Part shown: piece after piece, positions 32,250 to 40,836 of the stretch
How the letters are laid out: each line of letters begins with the position of its first letter
Numbering within the stretch: the first letter of the stretch is position 1
Source: Candidatus Thermoflexus japonica
GTDB lineage: Bacteria > Chloroflexota > Anaerolineae > Thermoflexales > Thermoflexaceae
Direction of reading: 5' to 3'
Length of the DNA stretch: 43,396 nucleotides
Assembly: GCA_002898735.1 (NCBI GenBank)
Contig: BEHY01000017.1
Coordinates: 1 to 43,396 of the forward strand
Position numbers and translations under genes: made by a program
Notes under the pieces: model-generated
What the model was told of the DNA's origin: nothing
Databases searched by the model: none
The model's input: the letters and a program-made list of their open reading frames with translations, nothing else

Positions 32250-33254
32250 TCATTCCTCCACCACGGCCTCCACGCGCAGCGCCTGGAGCACCCGATCGAT
32301 GGGGTGGATCAGCGTCGTGGTCTCCGAGCCTGCGAAGAGCAGGCCGACCAGGCGGCCGTTCAGGTCCAGGATGGCGGAGCCGGAGTCGCCCGGCGCGCTC
32401 ATGGCCCCGGCCATCACCTGCCCCTGGAACGTCGCCACCCGCCCATCGTAATCCACGTTAGCGGTGACGTCCACCTGGATGATCCGTCCGCGGGTATACT
32501 GCGTGGTTCGCCCGAACTTCTGGACCTCCATCCCCAGCACGGGGGTTGCGACTCCCTTGGGGATGCCGATCTGGAGGATGGCCGGCGTGATGTCGCTGGG
32601 GTTGAACGGGCGGGCGATGGCGGCGTCGACCTCATTGATGGCCGCCTGCCTTCGAACCGCCTGGAGGCGGTGGGAGGAGCCGATGAGGCGGAGCAGTTCG
32701 TTCAACCAGCGCGTGAAGAGCTCCACCCACGGGCAGGTGGCCGGCTCATCGCCGAACCGGATGGGGACGAACTCCACCAGCTCGGCGATCTCATCGGCCA
32801 CCGTCCCGCCGTCCACCGGGCCGGGCTGCCGGATCCGATCCCCGGGGCGCCCGCGATTGGTCGCGGCCAGGACGTGGTTGTTGCTCAGGATAAACACCTC
32901 GTTCCCCCGGCGCACCACGCAACCGAAGGTCCCGGCCGTGACCAGCGGGTGGCCGATGGAGACGCCGGGGGGAGCCGGGCGGTAACGGCGGGTGGGATCC
33001 TGGAAAGCCCGGAACCGCCCGGTCTCGATCACATCCGTGGGGATTCCATCTAAGGTCGGGGGGATCCGATCGGAGGGGGCCAGCTGGGCGGCGGGAAGCT
33101 TTCGCTCCACCGAGACGACCACGCTGAGGACATCCAGCGTCTGCCCCCCCTTCACCTTATAGCCGATCCCCACCCCGACCACATGGCGGCGGGTGAGCAG
33201 GCGGGGGAGATGGGCAGCCTTCACCTGAGCCAGCGGCTTCCATTCGGGCGTCAT
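32250..33254 (-). CDS. Trypsin-fold serine protease (Nal1-like), intact triad
   Basis: The product has 334 residues. A chymotrypsin-like double barrel is indicated by His127 in FILSNNHVLA, Asp210 in INEVDAAIA and Ser291 in SAPGDSGSAIL. The last barrel has DLNGRLVGLLFAGSETTTLIHPIDRVLQAL. The N-terminal part (RLLTRRHVVGVGIGYKVKGGQ..., LSVVVSVERKLP) is like the 'AAHLP.L......V.GVGIGYK' beginning of bacterial relatives of plant Nal1. No signal peptide or membrane segment is visible, so it may act in the cytoplasm or leave by another route. Three bases separate its stop from the Amt-like start; the two genes are probably coupled. Confidence 0.88.
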   Translation of the reverse strand: MTPEWKPLAQVKAAHLPRLLTRRHVVGVGIGYKVKGGQTLDVLSVVVSVERKLPAAQLAPSDRIPPTLDGIPTDVIETGRFRAFQDPTRRYRPAPPGVSIGHPLVTAGTFGCVVRRGNEVFILSNNHVLAATNRGRPGDRIRQPGPVDGGTVADEIAELVEFVPIRFGDEPATCPWVELFTRWLNELLRLIGSSHRLQAVRRQAAINEVDAAIARPFNPSDITPAILQIGIPKGVATPVLGMEVQKFGRTTQYTRGRIIQVDVTANVDYDGRVATFQGQVMAGAMSAPGDSGSAILDLNGRLVGLLFAGSETTTLIHPIDRVLQALRVEAVVEE

Positions 33255-33322
33255 CGGGCTCCTCCGGGAAAAGGTGATCGGCGGGGTCCTGGGGGCGTGG
33301 CCGGATAGAAACGATGGGGTTG

Positions 33323-33583
33323 CTAAAAACGCTCAAAGCCCGCCACATTCAATACAATGGCGATCCCTCCGGGATCCCCCCGGATCTGCTGCCGGGCTTC
33401 CCGCAAGAGGCGGAGAGCGGTTTCCACCCGTTCGTCCTCCGCGCCGATCAGGAGCGTGGTGCTCCCGCGGCGCAGGAAGCCGCCGGTGGAGGCCAGATGG
33501 GTGACCCGATAGCCCTGGGCCACCAGCCGGTCGGAAGCCAGCGTGGCCGCTTTCTCCGGCAACACGGCGAGGATCAGCTTCAT
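33323..33583 (-). CDS. c-di-AMP receptor-like PII-fold protein (DarA/YaaQ type), short paralog
   Basis: The product has 86 residues. It starts MKLILAVLPEKAATLASDRLVAQGYRVTHLASTGGFLRRGSTTLLIG, where TGGFLRxGxTTLLIG is the hallmark of the DarA/PstA family that binds cyclic di-AMP as a trimer. It is a shortened version of the next gene: the stretch corresponding to the flexible loop before the last strand is reduced, and it ends GIAIVLNVAGFERF. The ATG lies 13 bases after the stop of its paralog. Confidence 0.85.
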   Translation of the reverse strand: MKLILAVLPEKAATLASDRLVAQGYRVTHLASTGGFLRRGSTTLLIGAEDERVETALRLLREARQQIRGDPGGIAIVLNVAGFERF

Positions 33584-33596
33584 CGCTCCCGGCCCC

Positions 33597-33917
33597 TCAA
33601 AGGGTTTCGAAGCGCTCGACATCCAGGACGAAGATCGTGGCCCCGCCGACCTCCACTTCGATCATATGGGCCTGCAGGAGCCCGGTCGCCTCCACCGCCA
33701 CCGGCAGGTAACTGGTTCGGGTCCGACAGCAGCGCCGCAGGATCTCGATCACCTCCGGGACCCGGAGGTCCTCCACGCCGATCAGAAGGGTGGTGTTGCC
33801 CTGGCGCAGGAATCCGCCGGTGGAGGCGATCCGGGTCACCCGATGGCCGCGATCCACGAGCGCCTGGATGGTGGTCGGGGCATCCTCGTCCTGGATGATG
33901 GCGAGGATCAATTTCAT
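33597..33917 (-). CDS. c-di-AMP receptor-like PII-fold protein (DarA/YaaQ type)
   Basis: The product has 106 residues, the usual family length. It has MKLILAIIQDEDAPTTIQALVDRGHRVTRIASTGGFLRQGNTTLLIGVEDLRVPEVIEILRRCC, then ATIFVLDVERFETL. The TGGFLRQGNTTLLIG motif shapes the ligand pocket between subunits. The family senses c-di-AMP and acts by binding unknown partners. It is first in a two-gene operon with its shorter paralog, behind an extended -10 promoter. No di-adenylate cyclase gene is in the window. Confidence 0.9.
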   Translation of the reverse strand: MKLILAIIQDEDAPTTIQALVDRGHRVTRIASTGGFLRQGNTTLLIGVEDLRVPEVIEILRRCCRTRTSYLPVAVEATGLLQAHMIEVEVGGATIFVLDVERFETL

Positions 33918-33957
33918 CGGGCCCACCCCCTGGATGGAGCTGAAGGGCTTTACGCCC

Positions 33958-33963
33958 ATTGTA
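33958..33963 (-). promoter_or_regulatory. Extended -10 promoter (TGT-TACAAT) of the DarA-like pair
   Basis: On the minus strand TACAAT is preceded by TGT, an extended -10, about 41 bases upstream of the ATG at 33917. It gives a leader of roughly 34 bases. No good -35 was seen. Confidence 0.45.
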
Positions 33964-34173
33964 ACACAGGGCGATCTTCCCGGGACGCCGCGCGGGGAGA
34001 AGCGGAACAGGTATACTTGGACGTGAGATCCCGTTGTCCCCCCGCCTTTCATTTCTCCGCCCGCCATGGGGAAGGCCTCGGGTATAGGGAAGGGGAGAAT
34101 ATCCCTCAGGGCCGGCGGCCTTCAGCGCTCCGGGAGGGGATCAACGGCATCCCTTCTTCGCAGGATGGGGCAT

Positions 34174-34788
34174 ATGCGCTGGGGACATATAGGGATGATC
34201 CTTGCGCTGGTGGTGGCGACGCCGCTGCTGGCCCGTCTCTATCTGTGGCTTCGGGGCGCGCCCCGGATTTACGAGCGGCCTGAAGAGGTCCCGGCGCAGC
34301 CGGTTGCCCTGATCCTGGGCGCCGGGCTTCGGGCCGATGGATCCCCCACGGCCGTGCTGGCGGATCGGGTCCGGGCGGGCGTGGAGCTGTATCGCCTGGG
34401 GAAGGTGGAGGCGCTGCTCCTGAGCGGCGACGGGCGATCTTCCCCCTACTACAACGAGCCGGAAGCTATGCGGCGTCTGGCGCTGCGCCTCGGGGTCCCC
34501 GAACAGGCCCTCCGGGTTGACCCGGAGGGCCTGCGGACGCTGGAGTCGTGCCGGCGGGCGCGGGAGATCTTCGGCTTCACCCGCGCCGTGGTGGTCACCC
34601 AGCGCTTCCATCTGGATCGGGCGCTGTGGCTGTGCGATGCCGCGGGCATCGAGGCCGTGGGGCTCGCCGCCGACCGCTCCCCCTACGGGCCGCGCCGGCT
34701 CTGGTGGACGGTGCGGGAGATCCCGGCTTCCCTCAGCGCGCTGGCGGAGGGGCTCCTCCTGCGCGCTGGTCATAGGGGTAGCCGCTGA
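34174..34788 (+). CDS. DUF218 (YdcF/SanA-like) membrane-anchored protein
   Basis: The product has 204 residues from ATG 34174; ATG 34165 is an alternative. An N-terminal helix (IGMILALVVATPLLARLYLWL) anchors a DUF218 domain: VALILGAGLRADGSPTAVLADRVRAGVELYRLGKVEALLLSGDG, then YYNEPEAMRRLALRLGVPEQALRVDPEGLRTLESCRRAREIFG, and VVVTQRFHLDRALWLCDAAGIEAVGLAAD. The SGDG and TQRFHLxRA motifs are family marks. SanA/YdcF are linked to envelope barrier or vancomycin sensitivity, but the biochemistry is unknown. A TATACT hexamer (34012-34017) lies upstream. Its end overlaps the convergent GlpX gene by 56 bases. Confidence 0.88.
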   Translation: MRWGHIGMILALVVATPLLARLYLWLRGAPRIYERPEEVPAQPVALILGAGLRADGSPTAVLADRVRAGVELYRLGKVEALLLSGDGRSSPYYNEPEAMRRLALRLGVPEQALRVDPEGLRTLESCRRAREIFGFTRAVVVTQRFHLDRALWLCDAAGIEAVGLAADRSPYGPRRLWWTVREIPASLSALAEGLLLRAGHRGSR

Positions 34789-35752
34789 TCCGCATCAGCT
34801 TGTCCCACCGATGATAGGCCTCCACGAACCGGATGGTCCCGGAGCGGGAGCGCATGACCACCGAATGCGTGCGGGCGCCATCCCCGGTGTAGCGCACTCC
34901 CCTCAGGATCTCCCCATCGGTGATGCCGGTGGCGGCGAAGAAGATGTTATCCCCCCGGACCAGATCGTCGGCGGTGAGGATGCGCTGGAGGTCGTAGCCC
35001 ATCTCCGCCGCGAAGCGGCGCTCCTCTTCGTTCCGGGGCCACAGGCGGGCGTGGATCTCCCCGCCCAGGCATTTCAGGGCCGCGGCGGTGATCACCGCTT
35101 CCGGCGATCCGCCGATCCCGACCAGGACATCGATGCCGGAGTCGGGGAAGGCGGTCATGAGGGCGGCGGAGACATCGCCGTCGGTGATGAGCTTGATGCG
35201 GGCGCCGGCCGCCCGGACCTCGCGGATCAGGTCCGCATGGCGGTCGCGTTCCAGGATCACCACCGTGAGGTCATCGACATCCTTCCCTTTCGCCCGCGCG
35301 ATCCGCTGCAGGTTCTCGGCGATCGGCGCATCCAGATCGATGGCCTCGCGGGCTTCCGGGCCGACGGCCAGCTTGTTCATATAGACGATCCGCCCCGGGC
35401 TGAACATGGTGCCCCGCTCGGAGAGGGCGACCACCGCGATCGCCCCGGGGCGGCCCAGGGCGAGCAGGCGGGTGCCATCGATGGGGTCGACCGCCACGTC
35501 CACCTGGGGCGGGCGGCCGTTCCCGATGCGCTCGCCGTTGTAGAGCATCGGGGCCTCGTCCTTCTCCCCCTCGCCGATCACCACGATGCCATCCATATCG
35601 ATGGAGCGGAGCATCAGCCGCATGGCCTCCACGGCCGCCCGATCCGCCGCGTTTCGATCCCCCCGGCCCATCCAGCGGCCCGCGGCGAGGGCCGCCGCCT
35701 CGGTCACCCGGACCAGCTCCAGGGCCAGGTTGCGATCCGGTTCCTGGGGCAT
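34733..35752 (-). CDS. glpX: Fructose-1,6-bisphosphatase class II
   Basis: The product has 339 residues, the normal GlpX length. It hydrolyses fructose-1,6-bisphosphate in gluconeogenesis with divalent metals. Motifs: EAAALAAGRWMGRGDRNAADRAAVEAMR, GIVVIGEGEKDEAPMLYNGERIG, VDVAVDPIDGTRLLA with the metal/phosphate site DPIDGT, VGIGGSPEAVITAAALKCLGGEI, and FFAATGITDGEILRGVRY. ATG 35752 has AGGAGG seven bases upstream. The last 18 codons overlap the convergent DUF218 gene. The C-terminal PYDQRAGGAPPPAR may be a lineage extension produced by that overlap. Confidence 0.95.
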   Translation of the reverse strand: MPQEPDRNLALELVRVTEAAALAAGRWMGRGDRNAADRAAVEAMRLMLRSIDMDGIVVIGEGEKDEAPMLYNGERIGNGRPPQVDVAVDPIDGTRLLALGRPGAIAVVALSERGTMFSPGRIVYMNKLAVGPEAREAIDLDAPIAENLQRIARAKGKDVDDLTVVILERDRHADLIREVRAAGARIKLITDGDVSAALMTAFPDSGIDVLVGIGGSPEAVITAAALKCLGGEIHARLWPRNEEERRFAAEMGYDLQRILTADDLVRGDNIFFAATGITDGEILRGVRYTGDGARTHSVVMRSRSGTIRFVEAYHRWDKLMRISGYPYDQRAGGAPPPAR

Positions 35753-35904
35753 CCATGGCCTCCTGGGTTTCGGGGTTTCCATCCTCCGTCTATCATAAGA
35801 CGGAACCAGGACTGACGCCGCCGGGTTTGAATTCCAGGCGGTGGGATGACTTCCTCCCCGCAGTCCCAAGAAGCCGAATAGGATTCGCAGAAAGGAGAAA
35901 CACC

Positions 35905-37269
35905 ATGGCCCCTCGCCCCTGTATGCCCTGGATATGCCTGGCGCTGCTGGGAGGGCTGCTCAGCGCCTGTCTCGGCGTCTCCCGGACGCCGCCCTCCCCT
36001 TCCATCACCGCGACCCCGTCGCGATCGGCGGTTGCGCCTGTGGAAGCCGCCACGATCCCTCTGACCCCCACGCTCTTCCTTCCTCTGGTCACCCGGACCG
36101 CTCCCCCCATCCTCCCGCCTCCCGACGAATCCAGCCGTCGGTTGACGGTCCCCGCAGGGTTCGCCATCCGGATCTTCGCGGAGGGGCTCGAGGGGAAGGC
36201 GCGTTTCATGGCCTTCGGGCCGGATGGGGCCCTCTACCTCACCCTGATGAATGCCGGGCGGATCGTGCGCCTGCCGGATCGCGATGGGGATGGCCGGGCG
36301 GATCGGGTGGAAGTGGTTGCGGAAGGCCTGAACCTGCCCCATGGCATCGAGTGGCGCGATGGCTGGCTTTACGTGGCGGAAGGGGATCGCATCGAGCGCT
36401 TACGAGACGGGGACGGAGATGGGCGGCTCGAGCTCCGGGAGCTGGTCACGGACAACATCCCCTCGCCCCGGGGGCATGTCAGCCGGACCCTTCACTTCGG
36501 CCCGGATGGCAAACTCTACGTGAGCGCCGGATCTTCCTGCAACATCTGCGAGGAGGAGGATCCCCGGCGGGCGGCCATCCTTCGTTTTAACCCCGACGGC
36601 ACCATTCCGGCCGACAACCCCTTCGCCGGCGACCCGGATCCCCGTCGATGGCCCTTATGGGCCTGGGGGCTTCGCAACAGTGTGGACTTCCTGTGGGCGC
36701 CGGATGGAACGCTGTGGGCAAACCATAACGGGAGCGACGGGCTGGGGGACGACCTTCCCCCCGAGGAGATCGTCATCGCGGTCCGGCGCGGAGGGCATCA
36801 CGGGTGGCCGTATTGCTATACGCCGGGGTTGGGGCCCAACCTGCCCCCGGACCAGCGGGGGGAGGTGCCGGATCCCCGCATGTCGCCTCCTCCGGGCTTC
36901 ACCTGTGCCGATGCGGTCCCAGCCCTGTTCACCGATCTCGCCCACAGCGCTCCGCTGGGGATGGATACGGGGATGCGGGCCGCCTTCCCGCCGGAATACC
37001 GGGACGACCTTTTCGTGGCTTACCACGGATCGTGGAATACCAGCCTCCCGAACGCCCGGGATTGCAAGGTGCAGCGGATTGTGGTGGAGAACGGGCGCCC
37101 GGTGCGGAGCGAGGATTTCGTGAACGGATGGCGGGCGCCGGGGAAGATGTGCGGGGATCCGGCGACCTGGGGGCGCCCGGCGGACGTCCGCTTCGGCCCG
37201 GATGGGGCGATGTATATCTCGGATGACCACGGGGGACGGGTGTATCGGGTGGTTTACGTGGGGCCATAG
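35905..37269 (+). CDS. PQQ-dependent sugar dehydrogenase-like lipoprotein
   Basis: The product has 454 residues. A lipoprotein signal (LLGGLLSAC, Cys22) is followed by a Pro/Thr/Ser linker to about residue 75, then a six-bladed propeller like soluble glucose/aldose sugar dehydrogenase. Blade motifs: FMAFGPDGALYLTLMNAGRIVRLPDRDGDGRADRVEVVAEGL, NLPHGIEW, GHVSRTLHFGPDGKLYVSAGSSCN, WAWGLRNSVDFLWAPDGTLWANHNGSD, HHGWPYC, FVAYHGSWN, and RPADVRFGPDGAMYISDDHGGRVYRV. The His-Gly and ARG-like residues of the PQQ site appear conserved, but binding is not proven. RDGDGDGRL resembles a calcium-binding loop. AAAGGAG precedes the ATG. It should be exported and oxidise sugars. Confidence 0.88.
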   Translation: MAPRPCMPWICLALLGGLLSACLGVSRTPPSPSITATPSRSAVAPVEAATIPLTPTLFLPLVTRTAPPILPPPDESSRRLTVPAGFAIRIFAEGLEGKARFMAFGPDGALYLTLMNAGRIVRLPDRDGDGRADRVEVVAEGLNLPHGIEWRDGWLYVAEGDRIERLRDGDGDGRLELRELVTDNIPSPRGHVSRTLHFGPDGKLYVSAGSSCNICEEEDPRRAAILRFNPDGTIPADNPFAGDPDPRRWPLWAWGLRNSVDFLWAPDGTLWANHNGSDGLGDDLPPEEIVIAVRRGGHHGWPYCYTPGLGPNLPPDQRGEVPDPRMSPPPGFTCADAVPALFTDLAHSAPLGMDTGMRAAFPPEYRDDLFVAYHGSWNTSLPNARDCKVQRIVVENGRPVRSEDFVNGWRAPGKMCGDPATWGRPADVRFGPDGAMYISDDHGGRVYRVVYVGP

Positions 37270-37315
37270 CGACCTCCCCATGGTCCCGGAATCCCCCACG
37301 GGGCAGCCGGTTGCG

Positions 37316-37356
37316 AAAAAAAGCGGGGCGATCCATCGTTCGGTGGACCGCCCCGC
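37316..37356 (-). terminator. Intrinsic terminator of the tRNA-Arg gene
   Basis: On the minus strand GCGGGGCGGTCCACC pairs with GGATCGCCCCGC (stem 37323-37356, one mismatch/bulge) and is followed by seven T (37316-37322 as A on plus). It starts a few bases after the tRNA 3' end. Confidence 0.85.
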
Positions 37357-37359
37357 CCA

Positions 37360-37434
<75 letters not shown>

Positions 37435-37449
37435 CTGTTCTCACTTTAA

Positions 37450-37478
37450 AATTTAGCGCGACCGGGCGGATCTGTCAA
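37450..37478 (-). promoter_or_regulatory. Promoter of tRNA-Arg
   Basis: On the minus strand TTGACA (37473-37478) and TAAATT (37450-37455) are 17 bases apart, a near-consensus sigma70 promoter. Transcription would start near 37443, about nine bases before the tRNA. Confidence 0.8.
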
Positions 37479-37556
37479 TGGAAGCGGGCGGCGGGGGGCT
37501 TTCCCATGGTTTCCGGAAGGAAACCCCGACGCCCCATCCGGGCTCCGCGGGAGGAG

Positions 37557-38702
37557 TCACAGAAAGCGCCAGAACACCTCGTTCCCCAGTAACAGCCCTC
37601 GCCCGGTCAGCCGCAGGCGCGCGCCATCCCACCGGACCAGCCCCAGTTCCTCCAGCTCCTCCACCACGGATCCGTAGACCTCCCGGATCCCCCGGCCGAA
37701 CCGGGCGCGGAAGCGAGCGTCCTCGATGCCTTCCTCCACCAGGCGGAGGCCCAGGATGACCATCTCGGCCATCCGGGTGCGTGGATCGAGGGGCTCTTCT
37801 TCCGCGACCGGGCTCTCCCCCCGCTCGATCCGGTGGATGTAAACCTTCGGATGGAGGACGTTCATCCATCGACGGCCATCGATGAAACTGTGGGCGCCGG
37901 CGCCGAAGCCGATATAGGGCTCATAGCGCCAGTAGACGAGGTTGTGGCGGCTCTCGTGGCCCGGCCGGGCCCAGTTGGAGATCTCGTAGTGTCGATAGCC
38001 GGCCTCCGCCAGGCGATCCCGCGTCCACTCATACATCTCCGCCGCCCGATCGGGGTCCGGCGCCGGGACCCGGCCTTCCCGGATCCATCGGTGGAGGGTC
38101 GTGCGCTCCTCCACGATCAGGGCGTAGGCGGAAAGATGCTCGGGATGTAGCGTCAGGACGGCCTCCAGGGTCTCCTGCCAGCGGGAGAGGGTCTGGCCCG
38201 GGAGGCCGTAGATCAGATCCACGTTCAGGTTCGCGAACCCGGCCGCACGGGCCATGGCGATGTGGGCCCGGGCCTCCTCGAACGTGTGATCCCGCCGCAG
38301 CAGGCGCAGCTCCTCGGGATGGGCGCTCTGCACCCCGAAGCTGATCCGGTTCACCCCCAGCTGCCGCACGCCCTCCAGGTAAGGGACGGAGAGGCCGCTG
38401 GGGTTTGCCTCCATCGTCATCTCAATCCCCGGGGGGATGCGGAACGCTTCATGGAGGGCCTCCCATATGCGGGCGAGCAACGGCAGGGGCAGCAGCGAGG
38501 GGGTTCCCCCGCCGATGTAGATCGTGCGCGCGAGGGGCCGCCCGGCCCTCTCGCCGAAGCGGCGGATCTCCTTCCCCAGCGCTTCGATATAGGGGGCGAA
38601 CCAGCGCTGCATGCCGGCGTAGATGTTGAAATCGCAGTAGCTGCAGCGCCAGCGGCAGAAGGGGATATGAATGTAAACCGCCAGGCCCTCCGGGAACTCC
38701 AT
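37557..38702 (-). CDS. hemW: HemW-like radical SAM protein
   Basis: The product has 381 residues from ATG 38702; a GTG at 38714 is an alternative. The N-terminal LAVYIHIPFCRWRCSYCDFN has the radical SAM cluster ligands Cys16, Cys20 and Cys23. Then come IYIGGGTPSLLP, EMTMEANPSGLS, GVNRISFGVQSAHPEELRLLRRDHT, NLNVDLIYGLPGQTLSRWQETLEAVLTLHPEHLSAYALIVE, and the HemW-typical C-terminal domain (YEISNWARPGHESRHNLVYWRYEPYIGFGAGAHSF). HemW proteins are heme chaperones, often misannotated as oxygen-independent coproporphyrinogen oxidase. It is followed at 40 bases upstream by UvrC in the same direction. Confidence 0.93.
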   Translation of the reverse strand: MEFPEGLAVYIHIPFCRWRCSYCDFNIYAGMQRWFAPYIEALGKEIRRFGERAGRPLARTIYIGGGTPSLLPLPLLARIWEALHEAFRIPPGIEMTMEANPSGLSVPYLEGVRQLGVNRISFGVQSAHPEELRLLRRDHTFEEARAHIAMARAAGFANLNVDLIYGLPGQTLSRWQETLEAVLTLHPEHLSAYALIVEERTTLHRWIREGRVPAPDPDRAAEMYEWTRDRLAEAGYRHYEISNWARPGHESRHNLVYWRYEPYIGFGAGAHSFIDGRRWMNVLHPKVYIHRIERGESPVAEEEPLDPRTRMAEMVILGLRLVEEGIEDARFRARFGRGIREVYGSVVEELEELGLVRWDGARLRLTGRGLLLGNEVFWRFL

Positions 38703-38741
38703 CGCCCTCCTCACCCCGCCGGACCTTCGTCCGGAGTCCAG

Positions 38742-40619
38742 TTACCCCAGCGCCGCCTTCAATCGCTGGGCGACCCCTCGAGGGAGCCCCGCCTCCATCA
38801 GGGCTTCCACGGAAGCCTGACGGATCGCCTCCAGGGAGCCAAAACGCTCCAGCAACGCCCGGCGGCGCTTCGGCCCGATGCCCGGGATCTCCTCCAGGAG
38901 GGAGGCCAGGGAGAGCCGCTCCCGGCGGCCCCGATGGTGGCTCAGGGCGAAGCGATGGGCTTCGTCCCGGATGCGCTGGATCAGGAAGAGGGCCGGCGCA
39001 TGGCGCTGCAGGAGCAACCCCTCCGGGCGGCCGGGCAGGAACAGTTCCTCCCGCTCCTTGGCCAGGGCGGCCACCGCAACCCGCTCCCGGAGCCCGAAGG
39101 CCTCCAGGACCTCCAGGGCGACCCCGAGCTGGCCTTTCCCGCCGTCCACCAGCAGGAGGTCCGGAAGCACGGCGAAGCTTTCATCGGGTTTCTGGCCCGG
39201 GAGCCACTGGGGGGACGTGGCCTCCTGCCAGCGGCGGAAGCGGCGGGTCAGGACCTCCCGCATGCTGGCGTAATCGTCGGGCCGCCCCTGCACGGTGCGC
39301 ACCACGAAACGGCGGTAATGGGCTTTGAGGGGGACGCCGTGGACGAAGACGACCATGCTGCCCACCACTGCGGTCCCCTGGGTGTTGGAGATGTCGAAGC
39401 CCTCGATGCGCGCCGGGGGTGCCGGGAGGCCCAGGGCCTCCGCCAGCTCCTGCAGAGCGGCCTCCTGGCGATGGCGGTCCGCCAGCCAGCGAGCCCGCAG
39501 GGCGTTGAGGGTCTCCACCGCGTTTTCGGTGGCCAGCCGCACCAGCTCCGCCGCCTCCCCCTCCCGGGGCACCATCAGGGTCACGGCGTCGCCTCGCCGC
39601 TGGCGAAGCCACTGCTCGATGATGGCCGCCTCCTCGATGTGCTCCGGCAGCACGACCTCCGGGGGGACCTCGGCGGCGGCCTGGTAGAACTGTTTCAGGA
39701 AACCAGCCAGGGCCTCCTGGAGATCCGCCTCCTCCAGGCCCTCGAGGATGAAATACTCCCGCCCGATCAGCCGCCCCTGGCGGATGAAGAAGACCTCCAC
39801 ACACGCTTCCCCATCCGCCCGGGCGATGGCGATCACATCCCGGTCGGCGGCCACGGTGGAGACGACCTTCTGGCGTTCCATGATCTGCTGGATTGCCCGC
39901 AGGCGGTCCCGCAGCTGGGCCGCCCGCTCGAACTGGAGGGCCTCCGCGGCCGCCCACATCCGGGATTCCAGGTCGCGGACCACCTCCTCGGTGTGGCCCT
40001 CCAGGAAGCGGATCAGCCCATCGATCATCGCCCGGTATTCCGCCTGGCTCACCGCCCCGATGCACGGGCCCAGGCACCGTTTCAGGTCGTAATACAGGCA
40101 TGCCCGCCGGTCCTGCCCGGTGATCGTTCGATCGCAGGTCAGATAGGGGAAGATCCGCCGCAGCTCGTCCAGCATCTGGTAGACCGCGGTGGCCGAGGTG
40201 TAAGGGCCGAAGTAGCGGGCGCCGTCGTTCTCGATCCGCCGGGTGATGGTGACCTTCGGATATGGATCCTGAACGGAGATGCGGATATAGGGATAGCGTT
40301 TGTCGTCCTTCAGCCGGACGTTATATTTCGGCCGGTGCTTCTTGATCAGGTTCGCTTCCAGGATCAGAGCCTCGAGCTCCGAGTCGGTCACGATGAAATC
40401 CAGATCCGCGATCTCCTGGACCATGCGGCGGGTCCGGGGCGAGAGGTCGGCGCTGTTCTGGAAGTAGGAGCGGACCCGCTGGCGGAGGGAGATCGCCTTG
40501 CCCACGTAGAGGATCTCCCCATGGGCGTTCTTGAAGAGATACACGCCCGGTCGCGCCGGCAGGGCGCGGAGCTTCTCCTCCAGACTCATTTCCTCATGAG
40601 CTCCCACTTTCGGATCCAT
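38742..40619 (-). CDS. uvrC: UvrABC excinuclease subunit C
   Basis: The product has 625 residues from ATG 40619 (GGAG upstream); ATG 40589 is possible. UvrC makes both incisions in nucleotide excision repair. The GIY-YIG domain has PGVYLFKNAHGEILYVGKAISLRQRVRSYF, then KHRPKYNVRLKDDKRYPYI. A Cys pocket lies near CLYYDLKRCLGPCIG, and the UVR motif is AAEALQFERAAQLRDRLRAI. The RNase H-like endonuclease domain includes EGFDISNTQGTAVVGSMVVF and LLLVDGGKGQLGVA, and the C-terminal (HhH)2 region has LEEIPGIGPKRRRALLERFGSLEAI. All parts are intact. Confidence 0.97.
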   Translation of the reverse strand: MDPKVGAHEEMSLEEKLRALPARPGVYLFKNAHGEILYVGKAISLRQRVRSYFQNSADLSPRTRRMVQEIADLDFIVTDSELEALILEANLIKKHRPKYNVRLKDDKRYPYIRISVQDPYPKVTITRRIENDGARYFGPYTSATAVYQMLDELRRIFPYLTCDRTITGQDRRACLYYDLKRCLGPCIGAVSQAEYRAMIDGLIRFLEGHTEEVVRDLESRMWAAAEALQFERAAQLRDRLRAIQQIMERQKVVSTVAADRDVIAIARADGEACVEVFFIRQGRLIGREYFILEGLEEADLQEALAGFLKQFYQAAAEVPPEVVLPEHIEEAAIIEQWLRQRRGDAVTLMVPREGEAAELVRLATENAVETLNALRARWLADRHRQEAALQELAEALGLPAPPARIEGFDISNTQGTAVVGSMVVFVHGVPLKAHYRRFVVRTVQGRPDDYASMREVLTRRFRRWQEATSPQWLPGQKPDESFAVLPDLLLVDGGKGQLGVALEVLEAFGLRERVAVAALAKEREELFLPGRPEGLLLQRHAPALFLIQRIRDEAHRFALSHHRGRRERLSLASLLEEIPGIGPKRRRALLERFGSLEAIRQASVEALMEAGLPRGVAQRLKAALG

Positions 40620-40836
40620 CGTCGGGGCTCCGTTCCGGATCAGGTGGATACCGCTGGGCTCCGATTTCGGGGCCGTGGGGCGCGCCTTCGGCACCCCCTG
40701 CGGCCCCGAAAGCCCCCGGGAAAAGGCGTCGCGCCGTTCCTGCGCAGAGATTTTGCGTCGTCTTCCGCATCTATGCCAGAATCCCCGGGGGATGAGCGGC
40801 GAGGCGAGAACGGCGAGCGGAGAGGGGGAGCGCAGG

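Noticed and set aside
32484..32500. TATACT-like promoter inside the serine protease gene
   Set aside because: It lies within well-conserved coding sequence and has no -35 partner.
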